Shown in pieces: positions 8,376 through 17,372 of a stretch of 64,000 nt of DNA. Source of the DNA: Roseovarius nitratireducens (GTDB lineage Bacteria; Pseudomonadota; Alphaproteobacteria; Rhodobacterales; Rhodobacteraceae); contig NZ_PDNI01000062.1 of assembly GCF_002925845.1 (NCBI RefSeq), positions 1 to 64,000 on the forward strand, in the 5' to 3' direction. The notes under the pieces are model-generated. The model was not told the DNA's origin. It did not search any database and saw nothing but the letters and a program-made list of their open reading frames with translations. Made by a program: the position numbers and the translations under genes. Positions within the stretch are counted from its first letter, which is position 1. Each line of letters starts with the position of its first letter.

Positions 8376-9369
8376 GGCGCGCGACCACGTAATCGGCAAG
8401 ATGATCGAGCATGTCGCGCACCGGGTGTTCTGGCAGAACCCCGAGTGCTGTGCGCGCATCCGCGATCCAGCCCTGCGCGGCGGCCCGCGTCTCTTCGAGC
8501 GCGCCGCGTGCGTGCAGGATGTCGAGCGCACGCTCGAGATCGCCGTCCTGCTGATCGCCCTTCTCGATGGCGCGCCGCCAGAAGGCGCGCTCGCTGTCGT
8601 CGGCCTGCGCCAGCGCGCGAATCACCGGCAGGGTGAGCTTGCGCTCGCGGAAATCGTCGCCCACGTTCTTGCCGGTGGCGCGCGCATCGCCCTGGTAGTC
8701 GAGCAGGTCATCGACGATCTGGAAGGCGATGCCGAGCGCGTCGCCATAATCATAGAGCGCGCGCACCTGTGGCTCGGGTGCCCCCGCGATCACGCCGCCC
8801 ACCTGCGTCGCCGCCGAGAAAAGCGCCGCCGTCTTGCCGCGCACCACCTGGAGATAGAGCGCCTCTGTCGTGGCAAGGTCGCGCGCGGTGCTGAGCTGAA
8901 GCACCTCGCCCTCGGCGATGGTGGCGGCGGCGTCCGACAGGATGTCGAGCACGCGCAGCGACTCCGTCTCGACCATGAGTTGAAAGGCGCGGGCGAAGAG
9001 GTAATCGCCCACCAGGACGCTCGACTTGTTGTCCCACAATAGGTTGGCGGTGGGTCGGCCGCGGCGGCTCGCGCTCTCGTCGACAACGTCGTCATGCAAG
9101 AGCGTGGCGGTGTGGATGAATTCCACCGTGGCGGCGAGGCGCACGTCGTGATCGCCCGCGTAGCCGCACAGATCGGCGGAGGCGAGCGTCAGCATCGGGC
9201 GCAGCCGCTTGCCGCCCGCCTCGACGAGATGGGCCGTCACCTCGGGGATGCGGGGCGCGTGGCGCGAGGCCATGCGCGCGCGGATGAGGGTATCGACATC
9301 GCCGAGCTTGGCGGCGAGATGCGCGGCCAGCGCCTCGTGCGGTTTGGTGGCTGCCTCGTCCAAGCTCAT
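8368..9369 (-). CDS. ispB: Long-chain polyprenyl diphosphate synthase (quinone side chain)
   Basis: A trans-prenyltransferase of 333 residues that elongates FPP/GGPP with IPP to make the ubiquinone tail. The first aspartate-rich motif is LLHDDVVDESASRRG, the second is QIVDDLLDYQGD, and GGKRLRPML supplies the diphosphate-binding Lys/Arg. Chain length cannot be fixed from the sequence; octaprenyl or decaprenyl (Q-10 is usual for alphaproteobacteria) are both possible. It converges with ispE (8-bp overlap) and diverges from the DUF2007 gene with 51 bp between the starts. Confidence 0.92.
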   Translation of the reverse strand: MSLDEAATKPHEALAAHLAAKLGDVDTLIRARMASRHAPRIPEVTAHLVEAGGKRLRPMLTLASADLCGYAGDHDVRLAATVEFIHTATLLHDDVVDESASRRGRPTANLLWDNKSSVLVGDYLFARAFQLMVETESLRVLDILSDAAATIAEGEVLQLSTARDLATTEALYLQVVRGKTAALFSAATQVGGVIAGAPEPQVRALYDYGDALGIAFQIVDDLLDYQGDARATGKNVGDDFRERKLTLPVIRALAQADDSERAFWRRAIEKGDQQDGDLERALDILHARGALEETRAAAQGWIADARTALGVLPEHPVRDMLDHLADYVVARLT

Positions 9370-9420
9370 CGGTCCCCCCGGCCCTCGACAAATCCTGCGC
9401 GGTGCCCTTATCTCGCAGAC

Positions 9421-9636
9421 ATGAGACAGCTTTACCGCACCACCGACATGGCCAACATGGCGTTTGCCAAGGCGCTGCTTCAGGGCGAGGATATAGACTG
9501 CTTTGAAATGGACGTAAACATGAGCGTTCTGGAAGGCTCGATCGGGATTTTCCCGCGCCGCCTGATGGTTGGCGAGGCCGATTATGACGCGGCGCGGACG
9601 ACACTTCTCGACAACGGGTTCTCGCTTGAGGACTGA
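9421..9636 (+). CDS. DUF2007-type small protein
   Basis: A protein of 71 residues (MRQLYRTTDMANMAFAKALL..., ending NGFSLED) with the beta-alpha-beta pattern and the phrase SIGIFPRRLMVGEADYDAARTTL typical of the DUF2007 'putative signal transducing' family. The fold resembles the PII/ACT group, but a ligand is unknown. The ATG at 9421 is used because it gives the compact family length. It overlaps the next methyltransferase gene by 11 bp, indicating coupling. Confidence 0.8.
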   Translation: MRQLYRTTDMANMAFAKALLQGEDIDCFEMDVNMSVLEGSIGIFPRRLMVGEADYDAARTTLLDNGFSLED

Positions 9637-10390
9637 GCCGTTTGCCCCGGCCGACCTGAGCCGCGATGCCTTTCTTGGCGGGCGGCTGGAGATCGCGCAG
9701 CCGCGCGCGGGGTATCGCGCCGGGATCGACCCGGTGCTGCTCGCCGCCGCGGTCCCGGCGCAGGCGGGCGAGACGCTGCTCGACCTGGGCTGTGGCGCCG
9801 GTGCGGCGGCGCTGTGCGTGGCGGCGCGGGTGCCGGGCGTGCGGCTTGCTGGGCTGGAGATGCAGCCCGCCTATGCCGCGCTGGCGCGCGCGAACGCGGC
9901 GCATAATGGTGCCGAGATGGAGGTGCTGACCGGCGACGTGGCCGCGATGCCCGCGGCCCTGCGGCAGCGGCAATTCGACCACGTCATCGCCAACCCGCCC
10001 TATTTCGACCGGCGCGCGGGCACGCCCGCCGCCGATACCGGGCGCGAGGGGGCGCTGGGCGAGGCGGTGCCGCTGGCCGACTGGATCGCGGTGGCGCTGC
10101 GGCGCTGCCGCCCAGGGGGGCATGTCTGCATCATCCACCGGGCCGAGCGGCTGGCCGACCTGCTGGCGGCGATGCGCGGCTCGGTCGAGGTGTTGCCGCT
10201 GATTCCCCGGCGCGGACGGGCGGCGCGACTGGTGCTGGTGCGGGCGCGCAAGGGCGGACGCGCGGCGCTCCGGCTCTGCGACGGCTGGCTGCTGCACGAG
10301 GGGCCGCGCCACGCAGGCGACGGGGAAAATCTCACACGATCAACGGCCTCGGTCCTGCGCGACGCGGCCCCCCTGCCCTTTTGCCGGTGA
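9626..10390 (+). CDS. TrmN6-type tRNA/rRNA adenine-N6 methyltransferase
   Basis: A class-I SAM methyltransferase of about 254 residues. The SAM-binding motif is LLDLGCGAGAAALCVA, the acidic loop follows at GLEMQP, and the catalytic N6-adenine motif is VIANPPYFD (NPPY). This matches the TrmN6/YfiC group that methylates A37 of tRNA(Val), though the exact target is inferred. No ATG lies near the family start; a TTG at 9626 (LRTEPFAPADLSRDAFLGG) overlaps the preceding stop region and is the most probable initiation codon. Earlier in-frame ATGs lie inside the DUF2007 gene. Confidence 0.8.
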   Translation: MRTEPFAPADLSRDAFLGGRLEIAQPRAGYRAGIDPVLLAAAVPAQAGETLLDLGCGAGAAALCVAARVPGVRLAGLEMQPAYAALARANAAHNGAEMEVLTGDVAAMPAALRQRQFDHVIANPPYFDRRAGTPAADTGREGALGEAVPLADWIAVALRRCRPGGHVCIIHRAERLADLLAAMRGSVEVLPLIPRRGRAARLVLVRARKGGRAALRLCDGWLLHEGPRHAGDGENLTRSTASVLRDAAPLPFCR

Positions 10391-10510
10391 ATTGCCGAAA
10401 ATCCGATCGGAAAAAAGCCGCGCATCTCGCGGGCGCAGCGTGACAGAATTGTAAAACTGTGCTGCAATTCCCATGTCCATGGGACACCCATTTCACTGAG
10501 GAGACAGCCA

Positions 10511-10681
10511 ATGAGCTTGAGTTCGCATATCGAGGAACTGAAGAAGAAACATCACGCGCTCTCGGAAAAGGTGGAGGCGGCGCAACGCGCCCCGGGAGCG
10601 AGCTCGCTGGAACTCGCGGAACTCAAGAAACAGAAACTGAAAATCAAGGAAGAAATCGAGCGCCTGACGATCAACGCCTGA
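10511..10681 (+). CDS. YdcH/DUF465-family small helical protein
   Basis: A 56-residue gene preceded by GAGGAGA about 8 nt before its ATG. The product begins MSLSSHIEELKKKHHALSEK and ends KQKLKIKEEIERLTIN-A: two charged amphipathic helices joined by a short loop. The pattern H-x-L-x-x-K and L-K-x-x-K-L-x-x-K-x-x-I is diagnostic for DUF465. The function is unknown. It converges with phaB, with a strong hairpin between the two genes. Confidence 0.85.
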   Translation: MSLSSHIEELKKKHHALSEKVEAAQRAPGASSLELAELKKQKLKIKEEIERLTINA

Positions 10682-10691
10682 CAGGCGGCGC

Positions 10692-10714
10692 GGGCCGGGC
10701 GCGCGGCCCGGCCC
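10692..10714. terminator. GC-rich hairpin between convergent genes
   Basis: Arms GGGCCGGGC (10692-10700) and GCCCGGCCC (10706-10714) give a 9-bp perfect stem with a GCGCG loop. It lies between the stop codons of the DUF465 gene and phaB, so it could stop transcription in both directions. No U-tract is present. Confidence 0.5.
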
Positions 10715-10731
10715 CCGGCACGCTCGTTTGA

Positions 10732-11454
10732 TTACGAGAAGAACTGTCCGCCATTGGCGGAGATGGTCGAGCCGTTGATAAAGCTCGCGTCGTCGGAGAC
10801 GAGGAAGCTCACGCAGCGGGCGATTTCCTCCGGCTCGCCCAAGCGGCCCGCCGGGATCATGCCGATGATCGCCTCGCGCACCTTTTCCGGCACCGCCATG
10901 ACCATTTCGGTGGCGATGTAGCCGGGGCACACGGCGTTGGCGGTAATGCCCTTGGCCGCCCCTTCCTGTGCGAGGCTGCGCACGATACCGAGATCGCCGG
11001 CCTTGGTCGCGGCATAGTTGGCCTGCGCAAACTGGCCCTTCTGGCCGTTGACCGAAGAGATCACCACGACCCGGCCAAAGCCGCGCTCGCGCATGCCCGG
11101 CCACACCGGGTGGACGGTGTTGAACACGCCGGTGAGGTTGGTGTCGATCACGTCGCCCCATTGCTGCGGCGTCATCTTGTGGAAGGGCGCGTCGCGGGTG
11201 ATGCCCGCGTTGGCCACGACGATCTCGATCGGGCCGAGATCGGCCTCGACCTGTGCGATCCCGGCCTTGGACTCGTCATAATCGGCCACGTTCCACTTGT
11301 AGGTCTTGATGCCGGTTTCCTCGGTGAATTTCGCGGCAGCCTCATCGTTGCCGGCATAGGTGGCGGCGACGGTGTAGCCGTCGGCTTGGAGCGCCTTGGA
11401 AATGGCGGCGCCGATCCCGCGCGATCCTCCGGTGACGAGTGCAGTTCTGGCCAT
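10732..11454 (-). CDS. phaB: Acetoacetyl-CoA reductase (NADPH)
   Basis: A short-chain dehydrogenase of 240 residues that reduces acetoacetyl-CoA to (R)-3-hydroxybutyryl-CoA for polyhydroxybutyrate synthesis. It has the nucleotide loop TGGSRGIGAAI, NAGIT, and the catalytic Ser-Tyr-Lys set in VISSVNGQKGQFAQANYAATKAG. The ATG at 11454 follows GCGGAGGATATC, a good ribosome-binding site; the frame upstream of it is noncoding. The PhaB-type signature VNGQKGQFGQ-like stretch separates it from FabG. It lies 173 bp behind phaA with a terminator hairpin in between. Confidence 0.93.
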   Translation of the reverse strand: MARTALVTGGSRGIGAAISKALQADGYTVAATYAGNDEAAAKFTEETGIKTYKWNVADYDESKAGIAQVEADLGPIEIVVANAGITRDAPFHKMTPQQWGDVIDTNLTGVFNTVHPVWPGMRERGFGRVVVISSVNGQKGQFAQANYAATKAGDLGIVRSLAQEGAAKGITANAVCPGYIATEMVMAVPEKVREAIIGMIPAGRLGEPEEIARCVSFLVSDDASFINGSTISANGGQFFS

Positions 11455-11565
11455 GATATCCTCCGCTATGGCTTGGTTCGTAAGTTGATTATCGGTTTGA
11501 CCCGATGAGCGCAACAATGTTGCGCGGTAAATCTTCTGCGATGCAGCCAGGGCCTGTCGCCGGTC

Positions 11566-11596
11566 GGAAAAAAGGGCGCCGTGCGGGGCGCCCTTT
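11566..11596 (-). terminator. Intrinsic terminator behind phaA
   Basis: On the minus strand the stem AAAGGGCGCC / GGCGCCCTTT (11587-11596 with 11571-11580, 6-nt loop) is followed by a run of Ts ending at about 11568. It ends phaA transcription before phaB, so phaB probably has its own promoter or depends on read-through. Confidence 0.75.
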
Positions 11597-11627
11597 GATG
11601 ATCCGTGCCCGCGTCATCGCGCGCCGG

Positions 11628-12803
11628 TCACGGACGCTCGACGCAGAGCGCGACGCCCATGCCGCCGCCGATGCACAGCGTGGCGATACCCTTCTTGGCG
11701 TCGCGGCGCTGCATCTCGAACAGCAGCGTGTTGAGCACGCGGCACCCCGAGGCGCCGATCGGGTGGCCGATGGCGATGGCGCCGCCGTTGACGTTCACGA
11801 TGTCGGGGTTCCAGCCCATCTCCTTGTTGACGGCGCAGGCCTGCGCGGCAAAGGCCTCGTTGGCCTCGACAAGGTCGAGGTCATCCACGCTCCACCCTGC
11901 CTTTTCCAGCGCCTTGCGGCTGGCATTGACCGGCCCGACGCCCATGATCGACGGATCGACCCCGGCGGTGGCGTAGGAGGCGATGCGCGCCAGCGGGGTG
12001 ATGCCGCGGCGCTCGGCCTCGTCGGCACTCATCAGCAGGGTGGCGGCGGCGCCGTCGTTGAGGCCGCTGGCGTTGGCGGCAGTGACCGATCCATCCTTGG
12101 TAAAGGCGGGGCGCAGCTTCTGCATGCTCTCGATGGTGGCGCCGTGGCGGATGTACTCGTCCTTGTCCACCACCGTCTCGCCCTTGCGGGTCTTGACGGT
12201 GAAGGGGATCACCTCGTCATCGAAGCGCCCGGCCTTCTGCGCGGCCTCGGCCTTGTTCTGGCTGGCCACGGCGAACGCGTCCTGCGTCTCGCGGGTGATC
12301 TGCCACTTGTCGGCGACGTTCTCGGCGGTCTGGCCCATGTGATAGCCGTTGAACGCGTCCCAGAGCCCGTCGCGGATCATCGTGTCGATGTATTTCATGT
12401 CGCCCATCTTGTGGCCCGCGCGCAGATGCGCGGCGTGGGGCGAGAGCGTCATGCTTTCCTGTCCGCCGGCGCAGACGATCTGCGCATCGCCGAGCTGGAT
12501 GTGCTGGGCCCCGAGCGCCACCGCCCGCAGGCCCGAGCCGCAGACCTGGTTGATGCCCCAGGCCGCCGATTCGATGGGCAGGCCGGCGTTGACATGCGCC
12601 TGGCGCGCCGGGTTCTGGCCCTGCGCGGCGGTGAGCACCTGGCCGAGGATCGTCTCGGAGACCTCGGCCTTGTCGATGCCCGCGCGCGCGACCACCGCCT
12701 CGAGCACGGCGGCGCCGAGATCGTGGGCCGGGGTGGTGGCGAACGCGCCGCCGAAAGAGCCGACAGCGGTGCGCGCAGCGGACGCGATTACGACATTGGT
12801 CAT
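11628..12803 (-). CDS. phaA: Acetyl-CoA C-acetyltransferase (beta-ketothiolase)
   Basis: This thiolase joins two acetyl-CoA into acetoacetyl-CoA, the first step of PHB formation and the last of its reverse use. The length of 391 residues is standard. The nucleophilic cysteine is in [14 protein letters not shown], the catalytic His in [11 protein letters not shown], and the second Cys in [16 protein letters not shown] near the C-terminus. An RBS (GGAGGATATCC) precedes the ATG at 12803. It is followed by phaB, completing the phaAB pair; phaC is not in the window. Confidence 0.95.
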   Translation of the reverse strand: MTNVVIASAARTAVGSFGGAFATTPAHDLGAAVLEAVVARAGIDKAEVSETILGQVLTAAQGQNPARQAHVNAGLPIESAAWGINQVCGSGLRAVALGAQHIQLGDAQIVCAGGQESMTLSPHAAHLRAGHKMGDMKYIDTMIRDGLWDAFNGYHMGQTAENVADKWQITRETQDAFAVASQNKAEAAQKAGRFDDEVIPFTVKTRKGETVVDKDEYIRHGATIESMQKLRPAFTKDGSVTAANASGLNDGAAATLLMSADEAERRGITPLARIASYATAGVDPSIMGVGPVNASRKALEKAGWSVDDLDLVEANEAFAAQACAVNKEMGWNPDIVNVNGGAIAIGHPIGASGCRVLNTLLFEMQRRDAKKGIATLCIGGGMGVALCVERP

Positions 12804-12910
12804 GGATATCCTCCTCCGGGATGGGCTGGCGCTTCGCGCCAGTGTTCCGGCGCGTCATAACGCAAGTGCTGCGTCGCGGCAACGGTGGTGGCCTTATGCC
12901 GCAGCCGGTT

Positions 12911-13765
12911 TCAGCCGGTGGCCTGTGCAAACCCGGTATCGAGCCAGGGCGGGCGCACCGTGGGCGCGCCGAAATAATAGCCCTGGAGACAGTCGAGCCC
13001 GAGCGCCGTCAGATAGGCGGCGTCATCCGCGCGCTCGACGCTTTCGGCGACGGTGACCATGTCGAATTGGCGCCCGATGCTCAGCAGCGCGGCGGCGAGC
13101 ACCTGGTTGTCGGCACTGGTGGCGATGCCGCGAATGAACTGCCCGTCGATCTTGAGGACGTCGAAGAAGAAATCCTTGAGAAATCTGAACGATGTGTAGC
13201 CTGCGCCGAAATCGTCGAGGGCAAAGCCCACGCCCTTGGCCTGCAACTCGGTCATGAAGCCGATGACCAGCTCGGGCACCAGCATGGCAGAGCTTTCGGT
13301 GATTTCGAGGATCAGCCGCTCGGCGATGGTGGGATCGCGCGACAGCCCCTTGCCCAACGTGCGCATCCAGCGGCGATAGCCGATGGAGCGCGCCGACATG
13401 TTGATCGACAGCCGCAGGTCGGGGTATTCGGCGAGGGTGGCGAGCCCCTTTTCCAGCGCGAGGCAGTCGATGATGCGCCCGCTCTCGCGCGTTTCCACCT
13501 GGGTGATGAACTCGCGCGCGGGGATCACGCGGCCGGTTTCGTCGGTCACGCGAATCAACCCCTCGTAGAAGGCCGGGCGGTCCGTTTGTCCGGCGGTAAC
13601 CACGGGCTGAAAGGCAAGCAGCACCTGGCGGTGGCGGATCGCCGCCTCGACCATGTCGATCACCGATCGGTCGCGGGCAGAGACGGCATAGTTGAGCGGG
13701 CTGTCATGCCCGGCGGGGATATCCGCCCATTTTCCCTTGCGCCCCATGCCGCCCTCCGATTCCAT
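12911..13765 (-). CDS. EAL-domain cyclic-di-GMP phosphodiesterase
   Basis: A stand-alone EAL protein of 284 residues without an obvious N-terminal sensor or TM helix. The catalytic set appears complete: EGLIR in place of EAL (the metal-binding Glu kept), NMSA (Asn), ITESS (Glu), DDFGAG (two Asp), KIDG (Lys), AESVE (Glu) and LQGYYFG (Gln). It should linearise c-di-GMP to pGpG and thus lower the signal that promotes attachment. That fits a genome with Tad pili, but a direct link is inference. Start ATG at 13765 or 13747 (MGRKGKW) are both possible. It is divergent from tag. Confidence 0.88.
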   Translation of the reverse strand: MESEGGMGRKGKWADIPAGHDSPLNYAVSARDRSVIDMVEAAIRHRQVLLAFQPVVTAGQTDRPAFYEGLIRVTDETGRVIPAREFITQVETRESGRIIDCLALEKGLATLAEYPDLRLSINMSARSIGYRRWMRTLGKGLSRDPTIAERLILEITESSAMLVPELVIGFMTELQAKGVGFALDDFGAGYTSFRFLKDFFFDVLKIDGQFIRGIATSADNQVLAAALLSIGRQFDMVTVAESVERADDAAYLTALGLDCLQGYYFGAPTVRPPWLDTGFAQATG

Positions 13766-13843
13766 CTGCGCTTGCAGGGTGCGCGTCCGGCCTTAAGGAT
13801 CGTTTAAAGCGCGCATTTGAACGATTTGCACCGGGAGGGCGGC

Positions 13844-14410
13844 ATGGAACGCTGTGACTGGGCGGGCGACGACCCGCTCTACATCACCTATCACGACACC
13901 GAATGGGGCGTGCCCGAGCGGGACAGCCGCGCGCTGTGGGAGACGCTGGTGCTGGAGGGGTTCCAGGCGGGGCTGAGCTGGATCACCGTACTGCGCAAGC
14001 GCGAGAATTTCCGCGCGGCATTCGCGGGGTTCGACCCGGACGTGATCGCCGGATGGGGCGAGGCCGAGGTGGCGCGGCTGCTGGATGATCCGGGCATCAT
14101 CCGCCACCGCGGCAAGATCGCGGCCACCATCGGCAACGCCCGCGCGTGGCAGGAGGTCGAGGCGGAGCAGGGCTTTGCCCGCTACATCTGGGATTTCGTG
14201 GACGGCAGGCCGGTGCAGAACCGATTCGCGACCCTCGCGGAGGTGCCGGCCGATACGGACATTTCCCGTAAACTTTCGAAGGACCTGAAACGCCGCGGCT
14301 TTCGCTTCTGCGGGCCGACGATCACCTATGCGTTCATGCAGGCGGCGGGGCTGGTCAACGATCACCTGGTGGGGTGCCCCTGTCACGACAGGGTGGCGCG
14401 GCTGGGGTGA
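13844..14410 (+). CDS. tag: DNA-3-methyladenine glycosylase I
   Basis: Tag removes 3-methyladenine from alkylated DNA to start base-excision repair. The family's zinc-site residues are visible: Cys in the N-terminal MERCDWAG, His in YHDTEWGVP, and the C-terminal His/Cys in VNDHLVGCPCH. The helical signature LVLEGFQAGLSWITVLRKRE matches closely. The ATG at 13844 is chosen because CGGGAGGG lies 6-10 nt upstream and Cys4 is then placed as in E. coli Tag; the upstream ATG at 13817 would displace it. Length 188 residues. Confidence 0.94.
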   Translation: MERCDWAGDDPLYITYHDTEWGVPERDSRALWETLVLEGFQAGLSWITVLRKRENFRAAFAGFDPDVIAGWGEAEVARLLDDPGIIRHRGKIAATIGNARAWQEVEAEQGFARYIWDFVDGRPVQNRFATLAEVPADTDISRKLSKDLKRRGFRFCGPTITYAFMQAAGLVNDHLVGCPCHDRVARLG

Positions 14411-14872
14411 GCGAGGGGTGTTGGGGCGGTGAAAGGGGACTGTGGACGACCGGAGGCAGCCCAAGCGGACCCTCATGCAAGGTGCAGCATGAGACGGACC
14501 ACCGACAAGGATGGCGGAGACCGGAGCTTCGCTGCTTTCGCGAGCCCGTCATGCCGCAAAGTTGAGAGCCGACATCCAGATGACTTCGAAAGCGGGTTTC
14601 GCTCTGCAGCAATTTCCAAGATGTCGAACCCAGCTTCAAGTTCCACTTTTCATAGGACCGCTTCACCCTGTTCATTCTGCGCGGTCCAACCGAGATCAGG
14701 ACGCGGCGATTGTGCACGGCACCCAAAAGCTGCTGTTCCCGGCGATTGGCTTGCAGGCCATGCTGGACCAACCGCTCCGTCGCTCTCGTCGAGTGGCGTC
14801 AACTCTGTTAAACATGCGTTCCAGCATTCACGTCATGCTGAGACTGTCGGGAATTGGTCTTACCGCACCGGA
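14411..14872. other. Intergenic region without recognisable gene
   Basis: Open frames exist on both strands but none has a ribosome-binding site, a family resemblance or consistent codon use. The base composition is visibly lower in GC than the neighbouring genes. It marks the left edge of the accessory stretch. Confidence 0.4.
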
Positions 14873-15829
14873 TCAGAAGGCCGACCGTACGATCCGGATC
14901 AGTTGCAACGTCTCAAAGGCGCTGTCCTGCAACGTCACCAGTTCGCCATTCACAACGGCATAGTTGTATCCCGGCTCCGGCGTCGGCAGCGAGTAGGTCT
15001 GACGCAGTTCGTCTTGCGTCAGCGCCGCCGTGGGCGCGATACGCTGCCCTGCCGGCAGATTTTCGACCCTGCCCAGATCATAGATCCCCAGCAACGATTT
15101 GTTATCCTCATCGGTCAGCAGCACCGGTTGACCGTCGATCAATGCATAGCGTCTGCCCGCAGGCGCGGGACGCAGTCCGTAAAGCGATGCGATCTGGCTT
15201 GAACTGAGCAACAGATTGTCATCGTCGAGCACGATGTCCTGACCCAGATAGTCGAGACGCTGCTCGAGATAAATTTCGTCAAGTCGATCGTGGTCATAGG
15301 AGACCCATTCGTCATAGGTCACGCCTTTCTTGGCAAGGCCGGGAGGCACGCAGGGCGGATCTTTCTTGGCCAGGCCTGGGGGGCAGTTGCGATAGGTCAG
15401 CAGGCGGTCCTCGGGCACGTCGGCAAAGATGATGTCGGGGTCCAAAAACGCGGGCGGCGTGGCGCCAAGCAGCACGCTCATGTCACGGCCTTCTGGTGCG
15501 CGCTCGCGCAAGATCGCGTCAGAGTCGCGCACACGGTCGTCCTTGGACCGCTTGACCTTCGCCTTGATCTTGTCGCGCTTGTTTTTGTCCTTGGCATCCT
15601 TGTAGGGCTTGTCATCTTTCCCAGCGTGCTCGTTGTTTTTCCTCTTCTCATTCTTGGCCTTGCCGTTGCCGTTGCTCTTGTTGTCCTTGATATTGACGAT
15701 TTGAGCGTCCTGGGGCGCTGGCGCGGTCAGGGCGGAAGTCGCGGACCCGGGAAGCGCGACCCGCGCTTCGAGTGTGGGCGCGGTAACGCAGGCAAGGATT
15801 GTCGCAACGGCGAGGGGTGCGTGTCTCAT
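14873..15829 (-). CDS. Secreted lysine-rich protein with repeated PPGLAKK motif
   Basis: A protein of 318 residues starting with a Sec-type signal (about residues 1-22). Residues about 48-105 are a low-complexity, extremely Lys/Asp/Asn-rich segment. Then CPPGLAKKDPPCVPPGLAKK carries two copies of PPGLAKK with flanking cysteines. The C-terminal half has two related units, RYALIDGQPVLLTDEDNKSL and NYAVVNGELVTLQDSAFETL, i.e. a duplicated small domain reminiscent of RcnB-like periplasmic proteins. It is probably periplasmic. The highly charged linker is unusual. Function unknown; moderate confidence that the gene is real because signal, repeats and codon use agree. Confidence 0.65.
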   Translation of the reverse strand: MRHAPLAVATILACVTAPTLEARVALPGSATSALTAPAPQDAQIVNIKDNKSNGNGKAKNEKRKNNEHAGKDDKPYKDAKDKNKRDKIKAKVKRSKDDRVRDSDAILRERAPEGRDMSVLLGATPPAFLDPDIIFADVPEDRLLTYRNCPPGLAKKDPPCVPPGLAKKGVTYDEWVSYDHDRLDEIYLEQRLDYLGQDIVLDDDNLLLSSSQIASLYGLRPAPAGRRYALIDGQPVLLTDEDNKSLLGIYDLGRVENLPAGQRIAPTAALTQDELRQTYSLPTPEPGYNYAVVNGELVTLQDSAFETLQLIRIVRSAF

Positions 15830-15951
15830 TGTCGGACCTCCATATCAGGGTGAAGGATCACGCGCGCTGCGCTGATCCCATTTCGGTGGGACGGGGTGAA
15901 CAGTTCATCGTTCCATGCCTTGCGGACGAACAATTCATGCTTCGCCAAAGG

Positions 15952-16038
15952 TTAGAACCAACGCCCGCGGCCATACCAACCGCCTCCACCGAGCAAGGCA
16001 ATGACAAGAACGATGATGAGGATTGTGGTCAAGTCCAT
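15952..16038 (-). CDS. 28-residue single-helix membrane peptide, DUF3309-like
   Basis: The product is MDLTTILIIVLVIALL followed by GGGGWYGRGRWF: one hydrophobic helix, a run of four glycines and a basic, aromatic tail. The pattern resembles the start of DUF3309 small membrane proteins, although the usual second hydrophobic part is missing. The ATG at 16038 is preceded by GGAGAAG at a 5-7 nt distance; an alternative ATG at 16050 would add MEKF but has no clear ribosome-binding site. Confidence 0.5.
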   Translation of the reverse strand: MDLTTILIIVLVIALLGGGGWYGRGRWF

Positions 16039-16235
16039 GAACTTCTCCATTGGGTGCTTTCGCGGCAATCGCAGCTTAGAATGAGCAATGCATCTCGCAC
16101 GCTTGGCAGTCCGCTTACATTACACCCCAGTACGCAGGCCCGCCCTAACCTGGAGCAGCGCAGAAGCCTTAAATTTTCTTCTCCGAAGATGGATTGTCAG
16201 AATGGCGTCTCAACGAAATGCTGTTTGACTTGTGA

Positions 16236-17372
16236 ATGGCAGCACTGCGGAAGCTGCACCGCAGCGTCAGATCGACCATCGAACGGCATCTGTGGGTGGC
16301 TCCTGCATTGCAAGAGTTTTTTGGCAATTTCAGCGGTCGTTTTCGTCAGTACTGTCGTCTGTCCGGCCTGTTTGCGCGGTGCATCGAAGAGGGCTTGGTC
16401 AGCGGCCAGCGCATGGCGGTGGATGCCAGCCTGATCGAGGCGGACGCGAACAAGCAGAACTCGACGCCGAAGGACGACTGGGACGCGGCACGGATCGACC
16501 CGGCCGATGCGCCCCGCGCGGTTCGCGAGTATCTCGACACACTGGACGAGGCCGCGTTCGGCGCCGCCAGCGAGGTCAGGCCCAAGTTCACCTCGCATTC
16601 CGACCCGGCCAGCCAGTGGACCGCAGCACGCAAGGGGCCGGCATTCTTCAGCTATTCCGACAACTACCTGATCGACACGGATCATGGCGTGATTGTCGAT
16701 GTGGAAGCCACGAGGTCGATCCGGCAGGCGGAGGTCGGCTCGACACGCACAATGCTGGACCGGGTGAAGGCCAAATTCGATCTGCATCCCGAACGCCTGA
16801 TCGCGGACACCACCTATGGCACCGGGCCGATGCTGGGCTGGCTGGTCGACCGCAAGATCGCACCGCATATTCCGGTCTTCGACAAGTCTGGCCGCAGCGA
16901 TGGCACCTGAAGCCGGGCGGATTTCGAATGGGACGCAGAGAACGACCAATACATCTGCCCCGAGGGACAGACACTGAAGCAGTTCCGCCGGAACTATTCC
17001 GACCCGAACCAGGGGCCGACCATTGAAGGTCGGGCCAAATACCGCGCGCTAAAACTGACCTGCCAGGCCTGCCCATCGAAACAGCAGTGCTGCCCGAACG
17101 CCGATGCCAGATCCATCACCCGCGAGGAACACGAAGACGCCCGCCAGGTCGCCCGCGACATCGCCAGGACAGAGCAATACGCGGTCTCTATGAAGCTCCG
17201 GAAGAAGGTCGAGATGCTCTTTGCCCACCTCAAGCGCATCCTCGGCTTGGGGCGGCTCCGACTACGGGGACCATGCGGCGCAAACGACGAATTCCTGCTT
17301 GCCGCAACCGCCCAGAACCTCCGGAAGCTGGCGAAAATCCTTCCCGCACCGCAGCAAACACAGAAAACCTGA
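16236..17372 (+). pseudogene. Decayed IS1182-family transposase
   Basis: The reading frame shows the DDE transposase of IS1182-type elements: FARCIEEGLVSGQRMAVDASLIEADANKQ (first catalytic Asp region), SYSDNYLIDTDHGVIVDVEATRS, and LIADTTYGTGPMLGWLVDRKIAPHIPVFDKS. It continues into a zinc-type block (CPEGQTLKQF...CQACPSKQQCC) and the C-terminal KKVEMLFAHLKRILGLGRLRLRG. Two defects are visible. The N-terminal about 100 residues of a complete transposase are missing or scrambled. An in-frame TGA at 16908-16910 interrupts the protein exactly where relatives read DGTFSRADF (here DGT-stop-SRADF). Terminal inverted repeats were not found. The relic lies at the left of the regulator-methyltransferase-exporter block. 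Confidence 0.85.

Noticed and set aside
14511-14963. Frame of 150 codons in the gap after tag
   Set aside because: No ribosome-binding site, no family resemblance, and it runs into the 3' end of the opposite gene.
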